NCBI RefSeq assembly: GCF_018131225.1
Contig: NZ_JAFCMM010000003.1
Location: 852,864-916,863 of the forward strand
Source of the DNA: Bradyrhizobium sp. U87765 SZCCT0048
Lineage (GTDB): Bacteria; Pseudomonadota; Alphaproteobacteria; Rhizobiales; Xanthobacteraceae
Direction: 5' to 3'
Length of the DNA: 64,000 nucleotides
Shown piece by piece: positions 35,624 to 43,684 of this stretch (position 1 is the stretch's first letter; each line of letters opens with the position of its first letter). The notes beneath the pieces are model-generated. The model saw only the letters and a list, made by a program, of their open reading frames with translations, was not told the origin of the DNA and did no database searches. Made by a program: the position numbers and the translations under genes.

Positions 35624-36202
35624 TCAGGACCGGGGACGCGGACCGCCGAGACGCCGGGTCAATGGATGGTCGAGACAATCCGCACAATGCTGCAAAGCCG
35701 TTTTCAAATCGTTTTCAACGGTGCGCAGACTGACCTGCAACCGCGTGGCCACCGCCTGAGGCGACGCCCCTTCGACAGCGATGCTGCGCAGGACTTCGCG
35801 CGGGCGCGACGGAAGCGCCTCCAGCGCGCGCTTGAAGCCATCGATCTCCGAACGCGCCTCGACCACGCGGGCCGGATCCGGGCAATCGTCGCTGACATCG
35901 AGCAGCGCATCGATCTCGGAGGCACTGACGCGATAGTTCTGTGCCTTCTGCCGATCCTTTGCAATGTTGATGGCCGTACGGAAGATGTAGTCGGCCGGGC
36001 TGCGCACCGCGACCTGATCGGTCACGCGATCGAGGCGAACGAACGTCTCGTGCAAGGCCTCATAGGCAAAATCGGACGAACCGAGTCGGCGGGTCAGCTT
36101 GCGGACCAGGCCGTCATAATTCTCGATGAGCTGGCCGCGCAGCTTCGCTCGGTTGATATCAGCCACGTCCCGCGGGCCCCCACACGCAACTCCCGCACTC
36201 AT
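35624..36202 (-). CDS. ECF-type RNA polymerase sigma factor
   Basis: A 192-residue FecI-like sigma factor: region 2 (LIENYDGLVRKLTRRLG, EALHETFVRL, ADYIFRTAINIAKD) and region 4 (ALEALPSRPREVLRSIAVEG, QAVATRLQVSLRTVENDLKTAL). ATG at 36202 is used, though GTG at 36166 is possible. Followed by fecR, giving a classical sigma/anti-sigma pair, and probably controlling the TpsB-ExbBD genes downstream. Confidence 0.88.
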   Translation of the reverse strand: MSAGVACGGPRDVADINRAKLRGQLIENYDGLVRKLTRRLGSSDFAYEALHETFVRLDRVTDQVAVRSPADYIFRTAINIAKDRQKAQNYRVSASEIDALLDVSDDCPDPARVVEARSEIDGFKRALEALPSRPREVLRSIAVEGASPQAVATRLQVSLRTVENDLKTALQHCADCLDHPLTRRLGGPRPRS

Positions 36203-36402
36203 ACAATCGGGAGCGCGACGGTGGTAGCCGCAGCGGACTACATATTTATGACGAGCCGATGCCAGCTCTGCGTACCACCCATGCGGGCGAGCGGGCGACA
36301 CGCTCCCCGATGCATCGCATCATCGTCGAGCGCGCCGCCGCAAGCCCAAATGCCGCGAGGCAATCGTCGGTTTATATTAAAGTGTCGCGACTGGCCGCCG
36401 TG

Positions 36403-37113
36403 TCACGACGGGTCGAAATCGAGCCCGATCTGGACATTCAGACGATCTGGCAGCTCGGATGGAATCGGTGGCAGCGGCTGCGCGCGGCGAATTGTCTCAA
36501 TAGCTTCCTTGTCGACCGCTGACAGCCCGGAGCTGGTGCGCACCCAGACACCGAGCAGGGTGCCGTCGCGCCGCATCGTGAACGCGGCCTCGACCGACCC
36601 GCGCGGCAATCCGGGATAACGCCGCTTGAAGCGCGCAACATGCCGCAACAACGCCTGCTGGAACATCAGCGCAGCGCGATTCGCCGATGCCTCGGCCGCC
36701 GCCGGAGCCGGGCGAAGGCTCGGTGCGCGCGCATCCAGCGGCGGTGTCGCCCGTGGTGGCGGCGCCAACGCCGGATCGTCCGTCACCACGGGATCGGCGC
36801 GCTCTGACGGCGTCTCGGATGGCGTGGACAGCGACGCCGGCGTCGGCTGCGACGCCAGCGGTACGGGGATCGGCACAGGGTCCGGGCGCGGCATGATCTG
36901 CACCTGCACCACTGCGGCCTGATCGCGGCCGCTGGTCCCCGCCGGCGCCTGCAACCGCACCCAGTACAGCCCGCCGACGAACAGCACCACCGCGACCGTC
37001 GGCGCCAGCACCAGCCGCGCCACTTCGCCCGAGGACCAGGCGCTGGGATCATCCGGCTGGAATGTCGCGCTCAGCGGGTTTCGCCCGGCGGACGGGTCGC
37101 GCGGATCGCTCAT
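36403..37113 (-). CDS. TonB-like protein
   Basis: A 236-residue protein with one N-terminal membrane segment (ARLVLAPTVAVVLFVGGLYW), a Pro/Ser/Thr-rich periplasmic arm (RPDPVPIPVPL onward) and a C-terminal TonB-like domain (VEAAFTMRRDGTLLGVWVRTSSG; AIETIRRAQPLPPIP). Its ATG overlaps the stop of the STN gene by 4 bp. It is the second full-length TonB of the locus. Confidence 0.8.
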   Translation of the reverse strand: MSDPRDPSAGRNPLSATFQPDDPSAWSSGEVARLVLAPTVAVVLFVGGLYWVRLQAPAGTSGRDQAAVVQVQIMPRPDPVPIPVPLASQPTPASLSTPSETPSERADPVVTDDPALAPPPRATPPLDARAPSLRPAPAAAEASANRAALMFQQALLRHVARFKRRYPGLPRGSVEAAFTMRRDGTLLGVWVRTSSGLSAVDKEAIETIRRAQPLPPIPSELPDRLNVQIGLDFDPS

Positions 37114-37817
37114 TGCGCCGATCTCACAACGATGACGACGCGAATCGGCTGCGGCGTGTTCGATGGCGCCGGACGGCTGATCACGAGACCACGCAAGGCC
37201 GACGCGACCGCCGCATCGCGCTCGGGATCCCCGCTCGACTTGAACAGTTCAGTGCGCTGGATGGTCCGCGACGGATCGATCCACAGGTCGAGGACCGCCC
37301 GGTAGCTGCCGATGCGCGTGCGGCTGTTCTTCTGCAGCGCCCTCTGGATGTCGGTCTGGATGCTCTCGTTGTAATCGTGGAAGCGCGTGGTGTCATCGCC
37401 GGCATCGCCTGTCCGAATCCGCAGCCGCCCCAGTGACAGGTCGATCGTCGCCGGGGCGAGCGGGCTCGCCGGCGGCTCGTTGCTGTCGACCACCGGTGGC
37501 GCCAGCGTGATGGCGTCCGGGCGGATGTAACGCACTTTCAGGTCGCTGCCGGTGAGCAGCAGATTGAGCGCATCAGCCGGCGTGAAGGCGCCGTCGACGG
37601 CGATCGAACGTCGCCCTGTCGCCGATGTGCTCTCATAGAGCACCTGGACCCCGGTGCGCTCGCTATAGGCCTGCAGCGCGCTGGCCAGCGGCTGGGCCGG
37701 AATATGGAAATCGATCGGCGCCTCGCTGACCGCAAGCCGCTCCTCCGCCCCGGCGGCACACAGGCCCACGGCCACGAGCGCAGCCAGGATCATGGCGAGG
37801 CCCGGCCGCCGTCGCAT
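37110..37817 (-). CDS. STN domain fused to a TonB-C-like domain
   Basis: A 235-residue exported protein. After a signal segment (AMILAALVAVGLCAAGA) comes an STN (secretin/TonB short N-terminal) domain (IDFHIPAQPLASALQAYSER, GRRSIAVDGAFTPADALNLL) and then a TonB_C-like domain (RAVLDLWIDPSRTIQRTELF, ASALRGLVISRP). STN normally sits at the front of TonB-dependent transducer receptors and contacts FecR; here it is free of any barrel. First gene of the locus. ATG at 37817; an ATG at 37880 is an alternative. Confidence 0.75.
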   Translation of the reverse strand: MRRRPGLAMILAALVAVGLCAAGAEERLAVSEAPIDFHIPAQPLASALQAYSERTGVQVLYESTSATGRRSIAVDGAFTPADALNLLLTGSDLKVRYIRPDAITLAPPVVDSNEPPASPLAPATIDLSLGRLRIRTGDAGDDTTRFHDYNESIQTDIQRALQKNSRTRIGSYRAVLDLWIDPSRTIQRTELFKSSGDPERDAAVASALRGLVISRPAPSNTPQPIRVVIVVRSAQ

Positions 37818-38154
37818 ACTCTTTATAATAGTGCGGACGCCCGGCGCAGCCGTGCCGGCGGAGGAAGCGAATGCGGTCATGGCCCTGGTTCAGCCGGCGC
37901 GCCCGCGAAGAGCTGCGACCGATCAGCCGGTTGCACGAAATGACCATCGCCGCTCCTGTCTCGCTGCGCGGGATCGGATCGACGGGCCACGGGCTCCGCT
38001 TTTATATCGGAATTGTGACAGTGATCTAACCGGATCGGGGCACCGACCCGATCCCGGACACGCGTGGTCGGTCCTGATGCACAAAGGCATCAGTCGGCCG
38101 GTGATCCCTGCCCGGACGGACGGCAGGCAGGCCGCACCCGCCATCGCGCCAGAA
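37818..38154. promoter_or_regulatory. Upstream region of the envelope locus
   Basis: A 337-bp gene-free stretch between two genes on the - strand. A weak promoter-like pair on the - strand, TTAGAT (38024-38029), 17 bp, TATAAA (38001-38006), is the only AT-rich patch. No other feature is visible. Confidence 0.3.
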
Positions 38155-38904
38155 TCAAATCGTGCGGCCGCCGTCGACCGGCAGCACCACGCCGGTGAGG
38201 AACTCGGCCTCGTCGCTCGCCAGATACACGCAGGCGCTGGCGATGTCCGACGGCTTCGACATCCGGCCCAGTGGAATGGTGGAGACGAACTTCGCCCGGT
38301 TCTCCGGCGTGTCCGGCACACCCATGAACGATTCCAGCAGCGCGGTGGCGCCGATCACCGGCGCGATGCAGTTGACGCGGATGCCATCGGGGGCGAGGTC
38401 GAGCGCCATCGACTTCGACAGCAGGTTCACGGCACCCTTGGTGGCGTTGTACCAGGTCAGCCCCGGCCGCGGCCGCACGCCGGCGGTCGAGCCGATGTTG
38501 ATGATGCGGCCGGACTTCTGCTGCTTCATCACCGGCACCGCGGCATTGGTCATCAGGTAGATCGACTTGACGTTGATCGCGAACACCTTGTCGAACTCGT
38601 CCTCGGTGACCTCGAGCAACGGCTTGTTGCGGAACGTCCAGCCGGCATTGTTGATGACAATGTCGAGCTTGCCGAACGACGACACCGCCTGCTGCACGGC
38701 ACGCTCGATATCCGCCTTCTTGGTGACGTCGCCGGCGACCGCGACCGCGTCCTTGCCGGCAGCCGCCGCCACCTTCGCCGCGCCATCACCATTGAGATCG
38801 AGGATCACGACGCCCGCGCCCTCGCGCACAAAGGCGTGGACGATTTCCTCGCCGAAGCCCGATGCACCACCGGTGACGATGGCGGATTTGCCTTGCAGTC
38901 GCAT
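38155..38904 (-). CDS. SDR-family oxidoreductase
   Basis: A 249-residue classical short-chain dehydrogenase. Coenzyme motif TGGASGFG near residue 11, NNAG near 86, and catalytic Ser139, Tyr152, Lys156 (WYNATKG). The ending SACVYLASDEAEFLTGVVLPVDGG is typical of FabG-like/glucose-1-dehydrogenase-like members. Substrate unknown. ATG at 38904 has AAGGA upstream. The next gene upstream on the same strand, 187 bp away, is an aldehyde dehydrogenase, so an alcohol/aldehyde oxidation pair is possible. Confidence 0.85.
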   Translation of the reverse strand: MRLQGKSAIVTGGASGFGEEIVHAFVREGAGVVILDLNGDGAAKVAAAAGKDAVAVAGDVTKKADIERAVQQAVSSFGKLDIVINNAGWTFRNKPLLEVTEDEFDKVFAINVKSIYLMTNAAVPVMKQQKSGRIINIGSTAGVRPRPGLTWYNATKGAVNLLSKSMALDLAPDGIRVNCIAPVIGATALLESFMGVPDTPENRAKFVSTIPLGRMSKPSDIASACVYLASDEAEFLTGVVLPVDGGRTI

Positions 38905-38951
38905 GTTGCTGGTCCTTGTTGTCAATCTTTCCAGAATTCAAATGAACTGAT

Positions 38952-39061
38952 CCGTCACCCTGATGTGGCCGCGCGCAACGCGGCCCTCGAAGGGCGACGG
39001 CCCAAGGCCTCCTGGCCGTCCATCCTTCGAGGCTCGCTACGCTCGCACCTCAGGATGACGG
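38952..39061. repeat. Palindromic dispersed repeats (family A, two units)
   Basis: CCGTCACCCTGA ... CTCGAAGGGCGACGG, then CCATCCTTCGAGGCTCGC ... CTCAGGATGACGG. Fills most of the spacer between the SDR and aldehyde dehydrogenase genes. Confidence 0.75.
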
Positions 39062-39091
39062 AACACAGGCTGAGGTACGAACGGCGCCGCC

Positions 39092-40555
39092 TCAGCCGTG
39101 CTTGACCACCAGGGTCTTCATCGCCGCGAATTCGTAGAGCGCCTCAAACCCCTTCTCGCGGCCGTGGCCGGATTTCTTCATGCCGCCGAACGGCAGCTCG
39201 ATGCCGCCGCCGGCGCCGTAGCCGTTGACGAACATCTGGCCGACGCGGACCTTGCGCGCGACACGCAGCGCGCGCGAGCCGTCCTTCGACCATACGCCGG
39301 CGACAAGGCCGTAGTCGGTGCCGTTGGCAAGGCGGATGGCATCGGCCTCGTCGTCGAACGGCATCGCCGCGAGCACCGGGCCGAACACCTCGAGCTGGCC
39401 CAGCTCCGACTTCGGATCGACATGGGCATAGAGCGCCGGCGGCACATAGAAGCCCTCGGCCGGCGCACCATCGGCGATGGCGCCGCGCGCCACTACCGTG
39501 GCGCCGGCGGCTTCGGCGCGCGCCAGCATCGCCGCGATGCGCGTCTTCTGGCCGGCGCTGACCACCGGGCCAAGGTCGAGATCCATTTCCGGTGTGCCGG
39601 CGCGGAGCTTCTCGAACCGTGTCTTGAGATCGCCGAGCACGCGATCCCAGATCGAGCGCTCGACCAGCACGCGCGAGCCGGCCGAGCAGGTCTGCCCGGC
39701 ATTCTGGATGATGGCGAGGGTCACCGACGCCATCGCCGCGTCGAGATCGGCATCGGCGAACACGATCTGCGGCGACTTGCCGCCGAGCTCGAGCGTGCAG
39801 CCGATGTGGTTCCTCGCCGCCGCGGTCTGCACCAGGGTGCCGACCTCGGGACTGCCTGTGAACGAGATGAAGTCGATGCCGCGATGGGCCGACAGCGCCG
39901 CGCCCGCTTCCTCGCCAAGACCCGGCACGACATTGAGCGCGCCCTCCGGGAAGCCGGCTTCGGCGGCGAGTTCGGCGACGCGCAGCACCACGAGACAGGC
40001 TTCTTCCGCCGGCTTCACCACCGAGGCGTTACCCATGGCGAGCGATGCACCGACGGTGCGACCAAAAATCTGGCCGGGATAATTCCAGGGAATGATGTGG
40101 CCGACGACGCCGAGCGGCTCATACAGCGTCGAGACGAGATAGCCATCGAGGAAGGGAATGGTGTCGCCATGCACCTTGTCGGCGGCGGCGCCATAATATT
40201 CGAAATAGCGCGCGAGCGCGACCGCGTCGGCGCGGGCCTGCTTCATCGGCTTGCCGGTGTCGGTAGCCTCCAGCAAGGTCAGTTCGTCGGCGTGATCCTC
40301 GATCAGCCGCGCGAGCCGCATCAGGAGCCGGCCGCGCTCGATGGCGGTGAGGCGGCCCCACGCGCCTTCTTCCAGGGCATGGCGCGCAGCCGCCACCGCG
40401 TGATCGATGTCGGCGGCATCGCCGGCCGCGAGCGTCGTGATCACCTGGCCGGTGGCCGGCGCCAGCAGCGGCACGGTCTTGCCGGCCTGCGACGGCTGCC
40501 ACTTGTTGTTGATGAAGACGCCTTTGGCGGGCGGCAGCTTGAGGGGCATGTTCAT
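39092..40555 (-). CDS. Aldehyde dehydrogenase family protein
   Basis: A 487-residue NAD(P)-dependent aldehyde dehydrogenase. Active-site residues are intact: Glu256 in LELGGKSPQ and Cys290 in NAGQTCSAGSR, plus the NAD-site PWNYP and GSPEVG motifs. It resembles the betaine-aldehyde / gamma-aminobutyraldehyde branch, but the substrate cannot be fixed. ATG at 40555 has AGGA upstream. Confidence 0.9.
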   Translation of the reverse strand: MNMPLKLPPAKGVFINNKWQPSQAGKTVPLLAPATGQVITTLAAGDAADIDHAVAAARHALEEGAWGRLTAIERGRLLMRLARLIEDHADELTLLEATDTGKPMKQARADAVALARYFEYYGAAADKVHGDTIPFLDGYLVSTLYEPLGVVGHIIPWNYPGQIFGRTVGASLAMGNASVVKPAEEACLVVLRVAELAAEAGFPEGALNVVPGLGEEAGAALSAHRGIDFISFTGSPEVGTLVQTAAARNHIGCTLELGGKSPQIVFADADLDAAMASVTLAIIQNAGQTCSAGSRVLVERSIWDRVLGDLKTRFEKLRAGTPEMDLDLGPVVSAGQKTRIAAMLARAEAAGATVVARGAIADGAPAEGFYVPPALYAHVDPKSELGQLEVFGPVLAAMPFDDEADAIRLANGTDYGLVAGVWSKDGSRALRVARKVRVGQMFVNGYGAGGGIELPFGGMKKSGHGREKGFEALYEFAAMKTLVVKHG

Positions 40556-40812
40556 GGGGCGGTCCTGATGCCGGTTGTTCTGTTGGGCTGGCCGCGGCAG
40601 GCACGGCAGCGGAACGCGAACGTCGCGCTGTCCGCAGGTTCCGCGCACGCGGCCAGGCCGAAGACACGAGGCCGCGATTTTCGGTGCTTCACCGACGGCT
40701 GTCAAACCACGCAGGGACGCGATGCACGTCTCCTATGCGTCTGACGCGGAAACAGATTCCCGCTGCAGCGCAACGACCCGCAACATGGGTCGGAGACCGG
40801 GCGATGGCGGCA

Positions 40813-41070
40813 TCATCCCGGCCGGTTCAACATCTCGCGGCGCGGACGCTCGAACGGCAGGACGCGGCCGCAGCGCGTGCACTGGCAACTGAGGCCGCTC
40901 TCGGTCTCCGGCGTCGACGTCACCACCATGCGCGCCTTGCAGGTGGGGCAGGCACGGCGATCGGTTTCCTGGGCAAGGATCGAGATCCATGCCCGCACGC
41001 TCAGCACGAACAGCGCGCCCACCACCAGGACGATCGCAACCAGCAGCCACATCGCGCGCCATCTCCACAT
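40813..41070 (-). CDS. Small membrane protein with a zinc-ribbon-like tail
   Basis: An 85-residue protein: one N-terminal membrane helix (MWLLVAIVLVVGALFVLSVR) followed by CPTCKARM and CQCTRCG, a four-cysteine ribbon that probably binds zinc. Function unknown. Codon choice fits the region. Confidence 0.6.
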   Translation of the reverse strand: MWRWRAMWLLVAIVLVVGALFVLSVRAWISILAQETDRRACPTCKARMVVTSTPETESGLSCQCTRCGRVLPFERPRREMLNRPG

Positions 41071-41160
41071 GGCGAAGGCTTAGCGCGCGGCGCATGGTTA
41101 AGGGTGGTAGGTGTGTGGCACCTGTGTTGACGATGAATCTTTACGCTGCGCTGGTCCCTT

Positions 41161-41766
41161 TCACAGCTGCCGGCACAGGGCCGCGAAGTCGGCGCTGCCG
41201 CCCTCGTGCAGCGCGCCATGCGCCGACACGCCCGCCGCGCCGGGCTGCGCACGCAGCATGCCGTCCGCCGCGAACTCGCGCACGAATGTGCCACCATCGT
41301 CGAGCACCAGCTGCGGATTGACCCAGCGCCCATGCAGGGCGAGACGCGGGCGCCATGTTTCATAGCGGCCGTCGACCCACCACCAGGCCGGCCGGTTGGC
41401 GAGATCGAGCGACAGCGTGTGCCCGTTCATGTCCGCGCCGACCGCATCCGCCGTGCTGCCCTGCAGGTTGAGCGCGAACGTCACGCCCGCGAGCGTACAC
41501 AGCTCGGCGGTGCCGCGCACATACGTGCCGCCGAATTTCGTGCCGCGCGGACTGGGATAGAGCCGCACACGCAAACCGAAACGGCCATGCCCGGGCGCCT
41601 CCAGAACGCCGACGCCCTGCCAGATCGGCAGCCAATGAAAGCGGCCGCCGAGAAAGAACGCCCAGGGTGCGAACACCGCGGTGATGACGGAGGAGATCAA
41701 GAAGCCGGCAACGATGAAGACGAACAATCGCGGCCAGAAGCGCCATCGCCGGGTCACCGCCTGCAT
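41161..41766 (-). CDS. Hypothetical membrane-anchored protein
   Basis: A 201-residue protein with an N-terminal membrane helix (LFVFIVAGFLISSVITAVFAPW) and a beta-rich remainder with many aromatics (RPAWWWVDGRYETWRPRL). No family recognised. ATG at 41766 follows a strong GGGGAGGGGAAGA site, which decides the start against a longer frame to 41883. Confidence 0.65.
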   Translation of the reverse strand: MQAVTRRWRFWPRLFVFIVAGFLISSVITAVFAPWAFFLGGRFHWLPIWQGVGVLEAPGHGRFGLRVRLYPSPRGTKFGGTYVRGTAELCTLAGVTFALNLQGSTADAVGADMNGHTLSLDLANRPAWWWVDGRYETWRPRLALHGRWVNPQLVLDDGGTFVREFAADGMLRAQPGAAGVSAHGALHEGGSADFAALCRQL

Positions 41767-41991
41767 TCTTCCCTCCCCCTGCCGCGCCGCGAGATCACGG
41801 CGCCCCGATCTTTGTGGCCCATCCCGGGGCATCGGTTCGATGGGCCGGGCGCCGCAGGACAGACTGCCCTCCGATACCTTCAAATGCCCTTCTCTTCAGT
41901 CATCCTGTCGCCTGTAACAAGAAGCTCTCGATTTGTCGCACGCGTTCCCCTACAGAGCGATGTATTGATCAAGATACTTTCGGGGCACTTC

Positions 41992-42711
41992 ATGATTTCC
42001 ATGTCACGCATCTGGATCACGCTCATCCTTGCCTGCGGTCTCGCCACGCCAGCGGTCGCGCAAACGCAAGTTGGCGACGCCGCCATCGCCATGCAGCCGG
42101 GACCATGCAAGGTCCTTCTCAACGAGGCCGATATCGGCTGCCCCAAGGGAGCCATCTACAGTCGTCTCGGCAATGGCCGCCACCTCGTCAACTTCGTGGC
42201 CAAGGACATCGCCAGCGTCGGGTTCGCCGGGCAGAAGCTCGAAACCACCGGGCAGAGCACGAGTGTGCTGTGGATCGACGGCGCCTATATCAACCAGCAG
42301 CGCGTCGAGGCCGACGGCCAGTGCGCGTTCGAGCGCAAGCCGCGCGGCAATATCGAGCTGAGCTGCCGCGCGATCCTGCGCGATGGCCGCAAGCTTTCAG
42401 CCACGCTGAAAGCCCGCGAGCAGACCGAAACCTTCATGGGCGTCGCACGGGCCGACAGCCGCGTCGATACCTGCGAGCAGATCGTCACGGTTTTCGGCGT
42501 CATCGGCCGGGCGCAGTTTCAGTGCAACTTCCGCCATGACACCACGAGCTGGATCGAGGACGTCCGGAAATGCACGCCGGTCCTCGGCGAGGACCGTGTC
42601 AAAGACCTGATGCGTCAGGGCATGGAGCTGTTCGACAGCCGTGAAAAGCAGACCGGGCGCGACGCTCAATGCGAAATGGTGAAGCAGCTGCCGGGCGGCG
42701 TGGCGCGATAG
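41992..42711 (+). CDS. Hypothetical secreted protein
   Basis: A 239-residue protein with signal peptide (IWITLILACGLATPAVAQ) and paired cysteines (GPCKVLLNEADIGCPKG; GQCAFERK ... LSCRAI; DTCEQIV; KCTPVL; AQCEMV) that could form disulfides in the periplasm. No known domain recognised. The frame is open much further upstream, but that part is antisense to the previous gene; ATG at 41992 or 42001 gives the signal peptide directly. Confidence 0.65.
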   Translation: MISMSRIWITLILACGLATPAVAQTQVGDAAIAMQPGPCKVLLNEADIGCPKGAIYSRLGNGRHLVNFVAKDIASVGFAGQKLETTGQSTSVLWIDGAYINQQRVEADGQCAFERKPRGNIELSCRAILRDGRKLSATLKAREQTETFMGVARADSRVDTCEQIVTVFGVIGRAQFQCNFRHDTTSWIEDVRKCTPVLGEDRVKDLMRQGMELFDSREKQTGRDAQCEMVKQLPGGVAR

Positions 42712-42768
42712 GACCATCGCGCTCGCCAGAGATTTCGGGCAGCGCGCCCACGCCAGCGCCATCGGCCG

Positions 42769-43413
42769 TCAGTCACCGCCGAGGCCGGCAGAGCGCTGCC
42801 CCATCTCGTCCATCACCGCGTCCAACGGGTCGCGCGGCGGCATCGCGGGTGAGCACGCCTCCCCGCCTTCACCTTTCGGCAGCGCCGCAGCGAGACGATG
42901 GCGGCGGCGGGCGATCTTGAGTTCAGCGCGGACGAGAGCGTTTGGATCGAGCACCACACTCTCCCCTGACCCGCGCCGCCAGTCTTCACGGCTGTCGTCC
43001 GCAATTTCCAGGATCTCGTCGAACAGCCGCTGGTAGCCGAGCGCTCGGGCCGCCTCATAGCGGGCAGCAAAGCCATGCGCATCGGCCTGCACCCAGCGCA
43101 GCACCGTGGTGTGGCGCGGCATGCCCGGCGACCTGCAGATGTCGCGCAGCGGCCGGCCGGCGGCGAGCGCCACACAGATGCGCGCGGCCAGCGCGGCGCT
43201 GTAGCGGCTCTCCGGCCCCCTGCGCCTGACGGCACCGCGGTAGCGTGCGGCAAAGCCATCCCGATCCTGCGCAGCCCAGTCGCGTACCGTGCGTTCGCCC
43301 GGCATGTCCGGCGCAGCGCAGATCGCACGCAGCGACTGCCCGGCGCGAAGCAGGCGGCAGATGCGTGTCGCGAGCGCGCGGGAGTAGACGGGGCTGCGGC
43401 GCATCTCCCTCAT
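42769..43413 (-). CDS. Terminase-small-subunit-like protein with duplicated HTH unit
   Basis: A 214-residue basic protein. Two tandem copies of a roughly 59-residue unit are visible: YSRALATRICRLLRAGQSLR...RDGFAARY and YSAALAARICVALAAGRPLR...AHGFAARY, each with a predicted helix-turn-helix. This resembles phage terminase small subunit-like proteins (DNA recognition) found free-standing in alphaproteobacteria. No terminase large subunit, portal or other phage gene is nearby. The C-terminal part (EILEIADDSREDWRRGSG) is also family-like. Start uncertain (43413 or 43404). Confidence 0.7.
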   Translation of the reverse strand: MREMRRSPVYSRALATRICRLLRAGQSLRAICAAPDMPGERTVRDWAAQDRDGFAARYRGAVRRRGPESRYSAALAARICVALAAGRPLRDICRSPGMPRHTTVLRWVQADAHGFAARYEAARALGYQRLFDEILEIADDSREDWRRGSGESVVLDPNALVRAELKIARRRHRLAAALPKGEGGEACSPAMPPRDPLDAVMDEMGQRSAGLGGD

Positions 43414-43684
43414 TCCACGATCTCCACAGCCGTCGGCGGAGTGGACGGAACGATGTTCGCGCACCCGCAGCTTGATGCTGCCGAGCATCGCCGATCGGCC
43501 GTCACGCGGCAAATCTTCCGGCCCACCTGTGGTCAACTCGCCGCCAGCTCCCACGATGACCAGGGATCGAGCCCCATGCGCGAAGCGCGACATGACGGAG
43601 CGGTCGCGCCGAACACCCCGGATATCGCCGCGCTCATCCCTGCAACAGACCGAGCAGGCCCCGGCAACAGACGCCGGTGAAGTC

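Noticed and set aside
22679..37817. A TpsA exoprotein or TonB-dependent receptor for the envelope locus
   Set aside because: No gene with a TPS secretion domain or a plug-barrel receptor is present. The downstream autotransporters carry their own barrels and are not TpsA proteins.
41206..41991. N-terminal extension of the secreted protein gene at 41992
   Set aside because: It is antisense to the gene at 41161-41766, and the signal peptide starts at 41992 or 42001.
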